A DNA stretch of 64,000 bases from Hymenobacter sp. APR13 (GCF_000737515.1 NZ_CP006588.1:57545-121544); one strand, 5' to 3'. Positions 7,597 through 16,670 are shown, counted from the stretch's first letter. Notes: a model not told the origin generated them from the sequence alone. Numbers and translations: made by a program.

Positions 7597-9889
7597 CCAT
7601 TTCTTGCGCCGTGACAAGCGTCCCATCACGAATCCCCGGCTGGAAGCCTCGTTGCGTGAGTTGGCAAGTCACTTAGGCGTGGCTGTACTGAAACCGCTGG
7701 CTTGGGATAACGACCATATTGGCCTGGCCTTAACCGTAGCGGTTGAATTACCTCCCCGGGGCAACTACGCAGGGATTGACATTCGGGCCCAGGAACCGGT
7801 GCTGCTAGTGCTTAGCCGCACCGGTTACCCCACTGCGACGCCGGTGGTATATGCTGACCGACTTGATTTCCCTAAAGACCAACTTGCTCATTTGTACGTG
7901 GCAGTGCCGGGTAAACCGCCAGCATTTTGTCTGGTGCGTGGCGACTTCACGGAATGGTATGCTAACCGCCGGCTCCCCGACGTCGTAACCCGCACCCAAA
8001 ACTGGCTACGCGACGCGGTTACTGGCGAGCTGGCTGTTGACGGGCAGCAGTTTGATCCGCTTCGGTTGGAAGGGTACCAGGGCTCCGTTATTTATCCCTA
8101 CGACCATCTGGCCCAGGTTGTGTTAACTAGGCCAGCGTCTGGAGTGGCCAATTTTTCCGTAGCTCTGTTTGAGAATACAGCCCCAGTCGGGACTTCTCCC
8201 GCTTTTAGGCTTGACAGGTTGGTCACGCCTGAAAATATAGAGGAAATCGTAGAAGAGTTTCTGCGCGGCATGCGGGCAGTGGCCGCCAATTCCTTACAGG
8301 CCCGCCGCTACCACGCCGGTTACGTGGTGTGGTCACCTGCAGACACCACCTATTCCGATTACTGCGTGGATTTGCCCCGCAGTTGGCAAAAATTACTGGC
8401 CTTTGGTCAATCATTTGGCATTGACTTTGGTCCCTTGGAACGGCACTTAGCCGTGCACGACATCAATTTCTTCCCAGAAGTACCCGTGCTATGTGCCCTG
8501 AAAAGGCCCAAACCACTCATTGGATTTACAGCAAATCTGGAGTTTGTCAACTTTTACCTCACGCTGCAAGACACCGACAAGGATCCAACTACAGGTCGCA
8601 TTATAAACGATCTGCCTGTAAGCTTTCAGGTGCACAATGAGCCCTTAACCCTGCAGAAGGCCCAGGTGGTCTCTGGGGCGGCGGTCGTACCTGTTGGCTC
8701 GATCTGGGTGGCAGGTTGCGGGGCCTTAGGTTCGAAAGTGGTGATGCATTTTGCTCGTGGTGGCATTACCGATTTTGTGCTACTGGATCCCGACAAGCTC
8801 TCCCCTCATAACCTAGTTCGCCACACTTTATTTGCCCAGCATGAGGGCCTGAACAAAGCACTTGCTTTAGAGCAAGTCATTCGGGAAATGTATAGATATG
8901 AAACCGGTTTGGGTCTGATTGCCCTTGCCCGTTCAGCTGATTTCGTGTTAGCGCCCGTCGTGGGGAATGTGCCTGTTACTATCCAACGAGTATTTGACTT
9001 CACTGCATCGGAAGCCTTTTTCCATACCCTTTTGGCTAGTCCAATACTTGCTCAGACAGTAATAAGCCGAGGGCTTATTTCGGACCAGGGGCAGCTCGGC
9101 ATTCTATCCTTGGAGGGGGCCAACCGCAATCCGCGATTGGATGACTTGCAAACTATGCTTTACGCCGAATATGCCCACCGTCCCGCAGTGGCCGCATGGC
9201 TGGCGCGGGAAGTGGCTTTAGCTCAAACCGACGGTCCGCTGTTAAGCGTAGGGATAGGCTGTAACTCCGAAACCACAGTCCTAGCCGATGAAACCATCTC
9301 GACCCACGCAGCCTATTTCGCCGAAGTGCTCAAGCAAGACGCGGTAGTTAGGGAGCGGCCCGTTCACGGCCAAGTGTTTCTTAGCCGCGTCGCCATCGAA
9401 GACGGCTACCCCAGTATTTCCACCGAGCGCTTGGTAGTAGAGCCCATGCATGTGTTCAACGCGGTGAACGACGCGAGTTGGCAGGTGCGCATGACGGCAG
9501 CGGTGCTGCAAACTATTAAACAAGAGTTGGCGCTTGCAGCCCCTCACGAAACGGGCGGCGTATTTATTGGAAGGGCTAATTTTAAAACCAAAACCATCCA
9601 CGTAGTAGGGGTGGTGCCAGCGCCACCCGACAGCCGAGCCAACTCCGTGTGCTTCTTTCGCGGCGTACAGAATCTGCCGGAAACGGTAAACAAGATCAAC
9701 CAGGCCAGTGGCGGGCAACTCGGCTACATTGGCGAGTGGCATACTCATCCAGTTGGGCCTGAGTGCATGAGCCCAACCGATGCGGCCACGGTGCAACGCT
9801 TCCAGCAAGAGTTTGCTGACCTTACAAGCCCCTTACCAGTTTTCTTGCTTATTGCCACGCCCTCTGCCATCCTGCCTTTTGTCTACTGA
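7577..9889 (+). CDS. Single-chain E2-E1-JAB ubiquitin-like conjugation/deconjugation enzyme
   Basis: A 770-aa three-part protein. Residues about 20-150 resemble a prokaryotic E2: paired prolines with TGYPTATP, then Cys118 in AFCLVRG as the likely thioester cysteine, then EWYANRRLPDVV. Residues about 370-600 are an E1/ThiF domain, with the nucleotide loop VAGCGALGSK (378-387), LLDPD (402-406) and a candidate catalytic Cys562 in GIGCNSETT. Residues about 645-770 are a JAB/MPN peptidase with Glu658 (HETGG) and HTHP...SPTD (His722, His724, Ser732, Asp735), a full JAMM set. Residues 160-365 are unassigned. The same three activities occur as separate Cap2 and Cap3 in CBASS, but no CD-NTase or ubiquitin-like gene is near. 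Such fusions near MBL genes have been noted in comparative genomics. Target and modifier are unknown. Confidence 0.88.
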   Translation: MARKLFSHFLRRDKRPITNPRLEASLRELASHLGVAVLKPLAWDNDHIGLALTVAVELPPRGNYAGIDIRAQEPVLLVLSRTGYPTATPVVYADRLDFPKDQLAHLYVAVPGKPPAFCLVRGDFTEWYANRRLPDVVTRTQNWLRDAVTGELAVDGQQFDPLRLEGYQGSVIYPYDHLAQVVLTRPASGVANFSVALFENTAPVGTSPAFRLDRLVTPENIEEIVEEFLRGMRAVAANSLQARRYHAGYVVWSPADTTYSDYCVDLPRSWQKLLAFGQSFGIDFGPLERHLAVHDINFFPEVPVLCALKRPKPLIGFTANLEFVNFYLTLQDTDKDPTTGRIINDLPVSFQVHNEPLTLQKAQVVSGAAVVPVGSIWVAGCGALGSKVVMHFARGGITDFVLLDPDKLSPHNLVRHTLFAQHEGLNKALALEQVIREMYRYETGLGLIALARSADFVLAPVVGNVPVTIQRVFDFTASEAFFHTLLASPILAQTVISRGLISDQGQLGILSLEGANRNPRLDDLQTMLYAEYAHRPAVAAWLAREVALAQTDGPLLSVGIGCNSETTVLADETISTHAAYFAEVLKQDAVVRERPVHGQVFLSRVAIEDGYPSISTERLVVEPMHVFNAVNDASWQVRMTAAVLQTIKQELALAAPHETGGVFIGRANFKTKTIHVVGVVPAPPDSRANSVCFFRGVQNLPETVNKINQASGGQLGYIGEWHTHPVGPECMSPTDAATVQRFQQEFADLTSPLPVFLLIATPSAILPFVY

Positions 9890-9950
9890 AACGCGTAGCG
9901 GAAACTCCTCACAGGTTATGGACTACCCGCTTGACCCGGTCAAGGCACGA

Positions 9951-10484
9951 TTACTTCATTAGTGGCTTGTTTGTTAGGCGAAGCGTTAGGCCAGAATTAG
10001 AGCCCGCCGGCAGTTGGCTGCCCCTTTGGCTGCCATCTATGCTATTTTTCAGGTAGAGGAGCAGTCTTCGAGGATCTTCCAGATTTCCTTCGATCAACTT
10101 GGAGGACCTTCGTGGTACCATAGAGGATTTGGCTCGATATACTTCTACTGCGTTTCCTTCCCCAATGGCCCGGTGGCAAATGCCACGCATATAAAAGGCG
10201 TTGAATTCTCCTTCCGCAAAAATCAGCGGTGCATTCGCCGGTACTTTCCGTAATACGATTCCATGCTTCTCGTGCGTCTGAAAGCAATTATGCTGTTGCA
10301 GTGCTGTGGCCAGTGTTTCTTCATTCCCATCTATCACTGCTTGGCGCAGAAGTTTTGGGTAAAGAGCCTTTCCCTCTTCGGTGAACCGCATGCTAATGTA
10401 GAGTTGGCTGGTTTTGATGGCAGCCTCTACTTCGAGCAGCATGTAGTCTCTGGTTTTCTGGTCTAGATTATCGAACTGAAACAT
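9951..10484 (-). CDS. Conserved 177-aa protein of unknown function
   Basis: A soluble, charged 177-aa protein beginning MFQFDNLDQKTRDYM. It contains EGEFNAFYMRGICHRAIGEG in the middle and ends with a segment rich in Pro, Gly and Ser (LPAGSNSGLTLRL). I recall similar unnamed proteins of this size in many bacteria, but I know no function. No signal peptide or membrane segment is present. It converges with the E2-E1-JAB gene (61 bases apart) and lies 89 bases downstream of the DUF2235 gene on the same strand, so these two minus-strand genes are probably one unit. Confidence 0.7.
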   Translation of the reverse strand: MFQFDNLDQKTRDYMLLEVEAAIKTSQLYISMRFTEEGKALYPKLLRQAVIDGNEETLATALQQHNCFQTHEKHGIVLRKVPANAPLIFAEGEFNAFYMRGICHRAIGEGNAVEVYRAKSSMVPRRSSKLIEGNLEDPRRLLLYLKNSIDGSQRGSQLPAGSNSGLTLRLTNKPLMK

Positions 10485-10573
10485 ATCGTTCCTAAAAAGC
10501 GTGGGCCCACTAGCCGGATGTTGTGAGCAAAATGGAATGCTGGATTGAGAGGTATTCCCTACACTGGCGCAGG

Positions 10574-11617
10574 TTATGAAGCACTAACCGTTAGCCTTTC
10601 CAAGGCAGCTGCTACGTTGACGGGCTTGTAATCGGGTAGGGCTCTTATTCGCTGCAGTACACTCTCATCAATTGTTTCATTGCTGCCCTGACCGACACCG
10701 ATTTCACGCACGTGCGTGCCCAGCAGCCGGTAGAGCCACGTCATGGAATTGCGCAGTTGGTCACCATACCACGGCTTGTAATACGCCAAAAAAGCTTCGT
10801 CGACCTCTAGGCCCAAAGCGGTAGCTTTTTCTTTAAGCCAATGCAAAGGAATATTAGCTAACCCATCTTTCTCATAGCCACCTCCTACGTTGGTATGTAC
10901 GCCAGCGAACCAGCGTTGCTCCAATACCTGTGAGGTTGTTACATGTTCCCACAGCGTTGGTCGAAACGTTTTTCGCTGCTCATCCACTGCCAACGCTTGG
11001 TAGGCGTGCTGGATGCAGGGGCTGAGGCTGGAATCGTGGAACATATAACGCCGACGATTGAAAAGATTGAACAGGTTCAACGGCAGGCCCAGGGCTCCTA
11101 CAGTATCCCACACGCCAACAAAATGGATAGGAATGGGTTGGGCATGGTGCCTTGTTCTAAACGCAGCAATTTGGTGTTGCCACGCTTCCTGTGGGTCCCC
11201 TTTGGTGGGCCGCTGCCGATACAGACCGTACGCTTCCGGCACATAGAAGTCCTCCTGCTTGGGTAGCAAACCAATGTGCTGAATCAATCCGGCCAAGCTA
11301 CGGACCGTGTAAGCCCCCCGGCTAAAGCCGAACAGAAATATCGCATCCCCGGGCTCATAGTTGTAGAGCAAAAACCGGTACGCTTCAACGACGTTTTTAG
11401 ATAATCCCAGCCCTAAGCCGCCCCCAAGAAACCGGTCCAGTCCCCAATGATTGCCCACGCCCTCGTCGTAATAGGTTACTTGCACGGTGTTATCAGCGGT
11501 TAGCGGTTTGATTGACCGCACCATCTTCATCACGTTGGTAGGTTTGCGCTTGCGGTTATCCATGTTTTCGGCCCGATTCCAGGTGCCGTCACAAAGGACA
11601 ATTAGGCGTTTTGACAT
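10574..11617 (-). CDS. DUF2235 alpha/beta-hydrolase (Tle1-like putative lipase)
   Basis: A 347-aa DUF2235 protein. It starts with KRLIVLCDGTWN, has the nucleophile elbow GFSRGA (Ser99) and later FVGVWDTVGALGLP and the candidate catalytic His in HTNVGGGY. The start at 11617 (MSKRLIV) is chosen over an upstream ATG at 11641 because the DUF2235 fold begins at KRLIV. In some bacteria DUF2235 proteins are Tle1 phospholipases delivered by type VI secretion. No type VI genes are seen here and there is no leader, so a cytoplasmic hydrolase is likely. It is divergent from the metallopeptidase operon, with 219 bases between them. Confidence 0.83.
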   Translation of the reverse strand: MSKRLIVLCDGTWNRAENMDNRKRKPTNVMKMVRSIKPLTADNTVQVTYYDEGVGNHWGLDRFLGGGLGLGLSKNVVEAYRFLLYNYEPGDAIFLFGFSRGAYTVRSLAGLIQHIGLLPKQEDFYVPEAYGLYRQRPTKGDPQEAWQHQIAAFRTRHHAQPIPIHFVGVWDTVGALGLPLNLFNLFNRRRYMFHDSSLSPCIQHAYQALAVDEQRKTFRPTLWEHVTTSQVLEQRWFAGVHTNVGGGYEKDGLANIPLHWLKEKATALGLEVDEAFLAYYKPWYGDQLRNSMTWLYRLLGTHVREIGVGQGSNETIDESVLQRIRALPDYKPVNVAAALERLTVSAS

Positions 11618-11836
11618 GAGATGTAAGATTGGAGCCAGCAAACTTGGAAAAGGCGTGTAGCAAGCTGCAAGTGAAGATTAGTTAAAATTATTGTGCAAAG
11701 CTGCATATTACCTTTTCATTGCAGCTGGGTGCCAGTTGGCCACTTTGGCGCTTGGCGCCCTGAGAATATTACTGCCAGCACACTCCAATCACTTCGAATA
11801 GCGCTTGGCAATGGCCATATAAACAGCTTTTAATCA

Positions 11837-13888
11837 ATGTCTTTACCAATCCAACATCGCCCGCGCATCGCGGAACCTGGGCACCGAAGTTTACGGGCGT
11901 ACAGCTTCGATCCTTCGTTGTCTCTGCGCTTGGACACAGTGGCCATAAACCGACTTACCTATCAGGTGGATTGGGAATCTGTGACACCGGGACCGGTGGG
12001 TGAGTACCTGGAGGTATTGGACTACGATCCTACCGTGCGACGGTTCTATTTACCGGTCGATCTAAACGACCGGAACTTGCTCGCTCAACACGGGTTAGAG
12101 CCCAGCGAAAGCAATCCGCAGTTTCACCAGCAAATGGTGTACGCGGTGGCCATGACAACAATTAAAAATTTTGAAAAGGCTCTTGGCCGTAAAATTCAGT
12201 GGTCCCCGCGGCGCACGCTTGATGGCCCCGGGTACGAAGAGTATGTGGCGCAACTGCGCATTTACCCGCACGCGATGCGAGATGCCAATGCGTACTACAG
12301 TCCTTTAAAGAAGGCTATTCTTTTCGGGTACTTTTCCTCCACCCCTGCGGATGATACCCAGCAAATGCCCGATTCACTGGTTTTTACCTGTCTGAGCCAT
12401 GACATCATCGCCCACGAGGTGACGCACGCCATTCTCGACGGCATCTACACGCATTACAACGAGCCAACCAACCCCGATGTGCTAGCTTTTCACGAAGCTT
12501 TCGCGGACATCGTAGCCCTGTTTCAGCACTTTACTTTTCCGGAGGTGCTCAAACACCAGATTGCTCGCACGAGGGGTGATTTATCCGCGCAGAACTTACT
12601 GGGTGAATTGGCACAACAGTTTGGTACGGCTATCGGCGGCTACGGCAGCTTGCGCGACGCCATTGGACGCCAGGACCCCAATACCCAGCAGTGGCGGCCT
12701 TTGGAGCCTAACAGTGACGAATATCGGCAGCAAACCGAGCCGCATGCCCGCGGCAGCATCCTGGTAGCAGCAGTTTTTGAAGCCTTTACCTCGATTTATA
12801 AGGTGCGGATCGCGGACCTGTTGCGCATCGCCTCGGGCGGCAGCGGCATCTTAGCCCAGGGCGAACTGCATCCGGATTTGGTCAACCGCCTAGCGGATGA
12901 AGCGGCTAAGGCTGCGAATCATGTGCTGGGCATGTGCATCCGGGCACTTGATTATTGTCCGCCCGTAGACATCACTTTCGGTGATTACCTGCGAGCCATC
13001 ATCACGGCTGACGTTGACTCCGTACGGGACGACCGGTATGAATACAGGCTGGCTTTTATTGATGCTTTCCGTCGACGGGGCATTTATCCGCAGGGCATCA
13101 AGACGCTGAGCGTGGAAAGCCTGCGTTTACCCGGAATAGGAACTATTGCGGAGTACAATTCAGATTCAGCTTCTCAGAAGGTGTTGACGAAACTCATCGG
13201 ACGACTGCGGGAATACGCGATAGGAATCAAGTACGAAAACGACCGGGCTAAGATAGATGCCTTCACCCGAAATTTTATTGGTAAGCTGCGGAAGGAAGAG
13301 ACGGGAGAAACGGAGGGGATTCACCAGTATATCAGTGAGCAATTTGCCACTTCTAAGGAGTTTACCAGCTTTACCGGAATAGCCTTTGTGTTGGCTGACT
13401 CGCTTCACGCAGCTGTCGTCCACCAAACTACCTATTCGTCACGCCCCTCTTTTCAAGTTCAAAACCTGCGGCTAGTCAGCCGATCCGGACCAGATGGTTT
13501 ACAAATTAACCATGTTGTTTTTTGCCTGGTGCAGCGTAGCGGCGTTGTATTTAGAGAGGGTAAAGTGGTAGGACATTACAATTTGAAAGAAGGCATCCGC
13601 ACCAATCCGGGCGACACGGAGCAGCGGATGGAGTTCCGCGGGGGCTGCACGCTTATTCTGGATCTGGACACGCTCAGTCTAAAGTACGTGGTGAACCGGC
13701 CTTTGCTCAACATGCAGGTGTGGGAGCAATCGGGAGGTGAAATAGCCGTGCTCGACACAACCCGGGCTGAGCGGCAGTACCGCTATACGCGCCAAGGGCA
13801 GCACCACCACCACAATGCCTATACCCAGTACTTCGGCCAGCAAGTGCAGCACCTGAGCGAGCCGTTTGCCTTCTTGCACCAACACTAG
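11837..13888 (+). CDS. Gluzincin-type zinc metallopeptidase (M4-like)
   Basis: A 683-aa protein with the zinc motif HEVTH (193-197) and, 23 residues on, HEAFADIVALF with Glu220 as the likely third ligand. This is the HExxH...E pattern of gluzincins such as M4. No signal peptide is seen, unlike secreted thermolysins, so it likely acts inside the cell. Residues 240-450 and 530-683 have no recognised domain; the end is His-rich (GQHHHHNAYTQ). It begins an operon with two MBL hydrolases (8 bases to the next start). The target is unknown; the setting suggests a conflict or defence role, which is inference. Confidence 0.8.
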   Translation: MSLPIQHRPRIAEPGHRSLRAYSFDPSLSLRLDTVAINRLTYQVDWESVTPGPVGEYLEVLDYDPTVRRFYLPVDLNDRNLLAQHGLEPSESNPQFHQQMVYAVAMTTIKNFEKALGRKIQWSPRRTLDGPGYEEYVAQLRIYPHAMRDANAYYSPLKKAILFGYFSSTPADDTQQMPDSLVFTCLSHDIIAHEVTHAILDGIYTHYNEPTNPDVLAFHEAFADIVALFQHFTFPEVLKHQIARTRGDLSAQNLLGELAQQFGTAIGGYGSLRDAIGRQDPNTQQWRPLEPNSDEYRQQTEPHARGSILVAAVFEAFTSIYKVRIADLLRIASGGSGILAQGELHPDLVNRLADEAAKAANHVLGMCIRALDYCPPVDITFGDYLRAIITADVDSVRDDRYEYRLAFIDAFRRRGIYPQGIKTLSVESLRLPGIGTIAEYNSDSASQKVLTKLIGRLREYAIGIKYENDRAKIDAFTRNFIGKLRKEETGETEGIHQYISEQFATSKEFTSFTGIAFVLADSLHAAVVHQTTYSSRPSFQVQNLRLVSRSGPDGLQINHVVFCLVQRSGVVFREGKVVGHYNLKEGIRTNPGDTEQRMEFRGGCTLILDLDTLSLKYVVNRPLLNMQVWEQSGGEIAVLDTTRAERQYRYTRQGQHHHHNAYTQYFGQQVQHLSEPFAFLHQH

Positions 13889-13896
13889 CCGTCGGC

Positions 13897-15444
13897 ATGG
13901 AACATAATAGAAACACTACTGCTCTAGAAGGGGCATCCATGTCGCCAGCCGTGCCCACTACCCGGGTTGACGTGCGCATGTACTGTCTGGGTACAGGCGA
14001 TTGCTTCGTGCTCAAATTCTTTGCGCAGGAGGAATTGCAATTCACCATGCTGATTGACTGCGGAAGTTGTATGGGCACGCGGGCCGACTTTTTACCCTAC
14101 ATCGAAAACCTAGTTGACTACGTCGAAGGCAAGCTGGACTTGCTGGTCATTACTCACGAACACCAAGACCATGTCAATGGGTTTGACAAGTGCCTAGAGG
14201 AGTTTGAGCAACTTGAAATTGGGGAGGCTTGGTTTGCGTGGACTGAGGATCCTGATGACCCACAAGGACGGGCCCAAGACCTGCTCCAGAAAAGACAAAA
14301 AATGCGCCTGGGTCTCCGAAATGCCATCACCCAGCTGCATACGAACAGAGGTGCCATTCACGCCGAGCAAACCAATCTGAAAGCCAATGAGCAGGCACTG
14401 TTGGCTCTAGATGCTTTTCTTGATGGGATGGACACGCTCGGAGCCGTGAATTTAGACGAAGCGCTGCCTGCTGCGGGGGGCCTGGCCGGGATGCGAAAAA
14501 TCAAGCAACTGCTGAAAAACAAGCAAGTGCGTACCCGCTACCTACTGCCCGGAGCTTCGCTTCCCATGCCCCAGGTGCCTGGCGTCCGGTTTCATGTATT
14601 GGGCCCGCCACTAGACAAGGCGCATATTTTTGCCGATGGCAAAGAGGGCCGCGATACGCACCCTCGCCACACCACTCCAGGGGAAGGTATTCTGGCGATG
14701 AACAGCTTTCTTACTATTGATGGAGATATCTCTCCAGGCGACCTACCATTCTCGGATAAGTATGCTGTGGGGGCTCAGGGACTCGTCCAATCGGAACTCG
14801 ATCACTCACCCGCCGAGAGCGCAGTGTACTTGAGCCAGGCCCGAGACTTGTTTGACCGTTACGCGGCCTTCGACAATAAGTGGCGGGATATTGAGCAGGA
14901 ATGGCTATACACGGCTGGTTCATTGGCCATTCGACTGGACTCTCACATCAACAACACCAGTTTGGCCTTGGCCATTGAGATCGGAACAGGTGGCCCCGTA
15001 CTGCTGTTGCCCGGTGATGCTGAGTACGCCAACTGGGAGAGCTGGCACCTGATTGAGAAATGGAATGGCACAGGCCCCAATCCTAAACATTTCGTGACGG
15101 ACTTACTGAGCCGTACCGTTTTTTACAAGGTCTCACACCATCTAAGCTTCAACGGCACTCCATTGGACAAAGGCATTCAGTTACTGAACAACCCGGATTT
15201 GGCGGTCATGGTCCCCCTGGATCTACGACGTATCTCATCCCGTTGGCGAACTACGATGCCTAATTACCGCTTGCTTCGAGACTTGATGGAACGCAGCCAG
15301 GGTAAATGTATTATTATGGACGAAATTGAAATCATTCCGCGCCCCTCCGCGCAATATGATTTGACAACCCTTGGCGAAGCCCGGTATAGAGTCATCACCA
15401 AGGATGGTCAAACGCTAGCCAAGCAATACACTGTATTTGTATAG
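13897..15444 (+). CDS. ComEC/Rec2-like MBL-fold hydrolase (second of three)
   Basis: A 515-aa MBL-fold protein. The metal site is THEHQDH (His87, His89, Asp91, His92), with MLIDCG upstream and LLLPGDAEYANW and YKVSHHLSFNGT downstream as later ligands. A start at 13939 (MSPAVP) is also possible. The insert between the first metal site and the PGD strand (about residues 105-330) is long and helical, rich in Gln and Lys. It follows the metallopeptidase by 8 bases, clearly one transcript. Compared with the MBL at 6412, the first metal site uses His rather than Asp at the second position, so the two are not simple copies. Confidence 0.83.
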   Translation: MEHNRNTTALEGASMSPAVPTTRVDVRMYCLGTGDCFVLKFFAQEELQFTMLIDCGSCMGTRADFLPYIENLVDYVEGKLDLLVITHEHQDHVNGFDKCLEEFEQLEIGEAWFAWTEDPDDPQGRAQDLLQKRQKMRLGLRNAITQLHTNRGAIHAEQTNLKANEQALLALDAFLDGMDTLGAVNLDEALPAAGGLAGMRKIKQLLKNKQVRTRYLLPGASLPMPQVPGVRFHVLGPPLDKAHIFADGKEGRDTHPRHTTPGEGILAMNSFLTIDGDISPGDLPFSDKYAVGAQGLVQSELDHSPAESAVYLSQARDLFDRYAAFDNKWRDIEQEWLYTAGSLAIRLDSHINNTSLALAIEIGTGGPVLLLPGDAEYANWESWHLIEKWNGTGPNPKHFVTDLLSRTVFYKVSHHLSFNGTPLDKGIQLLNNPDLAVMVPLDLRRISSRWRTTMPNYRLLRDLMERSQGKCIIMDEIEIIPRPSAQYDLTTLGEARYRVITKDGQTLAKQYTVFV

Positions 15445-15551
15445 AGAATGGGGGGCTTAGCGTGCAATGTTACCATCCTAAGCAAAAGACTACTTTAGTA
15501 AAACTTGAAATAACCTTTTTCTTAAAACAAAGCTCACTTCCCTTTCCTTTC

Positions 15552-16565
15552 ATGGAGATTATCCATTTTCTTAACGTGCTTGAGGGCGATTGTAATATAA
15601 TACAGCACAACTCAGGTCGAACTACAGTAATTGATGTCAGCAATGCTTATAATCTGGTGGATACACCAGAAGAAAAAGCAGTAAAAGCCTCGAAAGAAAG
15701 AGAGGAACGGCGTACTCGAACTTCTGTCCCATCCGGAAAAACCAACTACTATCAGAAGCTGAGCCCCGATAACCCCGTTGATTATATAAAAGGGTTAGGT
15801 GTTAAGCAGATTTGGCGCTTCATCGTGACTCACCCAGATATGGACCATTTGGATGGTATCCGGGATTTGTACCAGGAGTTCTCAATTCCTAATACGTGGG
15901 ACACAGACAATGATAAATATTGTGACGAGAACGGCTTTGGCGGAGGCTACAACAAGGAAGACTGGAAATTTTATCAAGAAGTACGTCATGGCCGATATTC
16001 GGCCACACGTCGCTTATCCCTGCTAGCCAATCACCAAGCCGATTTTTGGAACCAGGATAACGTTAAAATACTGTGTCCAACCGCAGCGTTGGTTAAAGAA
16101 GCGAACGACAAGAAGGATTATAATGAGTCTTCTTACGTGCTGCTATTCACCCCTCCTAAAGCAGGGGGAGGGCATTGGAAAATTCTGTTCGCTGGCGACA
16201 CGCACGATGCAGCTTGGGACTACATTCTTACCACTTATCAGACTGAAGTAAGCAACGTGGATGTCCTCTTTGCCCCGCATCACGGCCGAGATTCTGGGCG
16301 GAACTATGATTTTCTAAAAACATTAAAGCCCAGACTTACGCTTTTGGGTAATGCCAGCAGCAAGCACCTAGCGTATACGAGCTATCCTAAAGTTAGAATC
16401 ACGAACAATCAAGCAGGCTTCGTAGTGCTGAAAGTGACTGACTCAGGCATTGAGGTATATGTTAAACACTATGACTTTGCTCGAGACTTTCGCCACAAAC
16501 GCGGCTGGAGTGTTCCTGTATTCTACAATACTTTGAACGCTTGGCACCTGATAACTTTCAGGTAG
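15552..16565 (+). CDS. ComEC/Rec2-like MBL-fold hydrolase (third of three)
   Basis: A 337-aa MBL-fold protein when started at 15552 (MEIIHFLNVLEGDC), where the fold begins. A frame extension to 15462 adds 30 residues without family support. The metal site is THPDMDH (His94, Asp96, Asp98, His99), followed by FAGDTHDAAW and APHHGRDSG. Residues 40-80 are lysine- and glutamate-rich. It lies about 107 bases after the previous MBL gene on the same strand and is probably the last gene of this operon. Base composition is more AT-rich than the neighbouring housekeeping-like genes, in line with acquisition by transfer. Confidence 0.82.
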   Translation: MEIIHFLNVLEGDCNIIQHNSGRTTVIDVSNAYNLVDTPEEKAVKASKEREERRTRTSVPSGKTNYYQKLSPDNPVDYIKGLGVKQIWRFIVTHPDMDHLDGIRDLYQEFSIPNTWDTDNDKYCDENGFGGGYNKEDWKFYQEVRHGRYSATRRLSLLANHQADFWNQDNVKILCPTAALVKEANDKKDYNESSYVLLFTPPKAGGGHWKILFAGDTHDAAWDYILTTYQTEVSNVDVLFAPHHGRDSGRNYDFLKTLKPRLTLLGNASSKHLAYTSYPKVRITNNQAGFVVLKVTDSGIEVYVKHYDFARDFRHKRGWSVPVFYNTLNAWHLITFR

Positions 16566-16611
16566 ACAGGCCGCCATTTAACAATAAGGCAATGAGAATG
16601 TCAGTAAAAGC

Positions 16612-16643
16612 GAGATGGTCTAGCTAAAACGGACAGGACGAAG
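16612..16643 (+). mobile_element. Solo IS3-type terminal sequence (relic)
   Basis: GAGATGGTCTAG followed by CGGACAG and GAAG closely matches the right end (read inward) of the intact IS3-family element at 62436-63680 (GAGGTGGTCTAG, CGGACAG, GAAG). No transposase follows. It is best read as the remnant of a related element at the edge of the accessory island. Confidence 0.5.
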
Positions 16644-16670
16644 TCTACGTTTACTTAATCCGAAGGTGTA

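Noticed and set aside
2831..9889. Type II CBASS
   Set aside because: No CD-NTase (cyclase) and the E1, E2 and JAB parts are in one chain rather than Cap2 plus Cap3.
10574..11617. Type VI secretion effector locus
   Set aside because: DUF2235 can be a Tle1 effector, but no VgrG, PAAR or Tss genes occur in the window.
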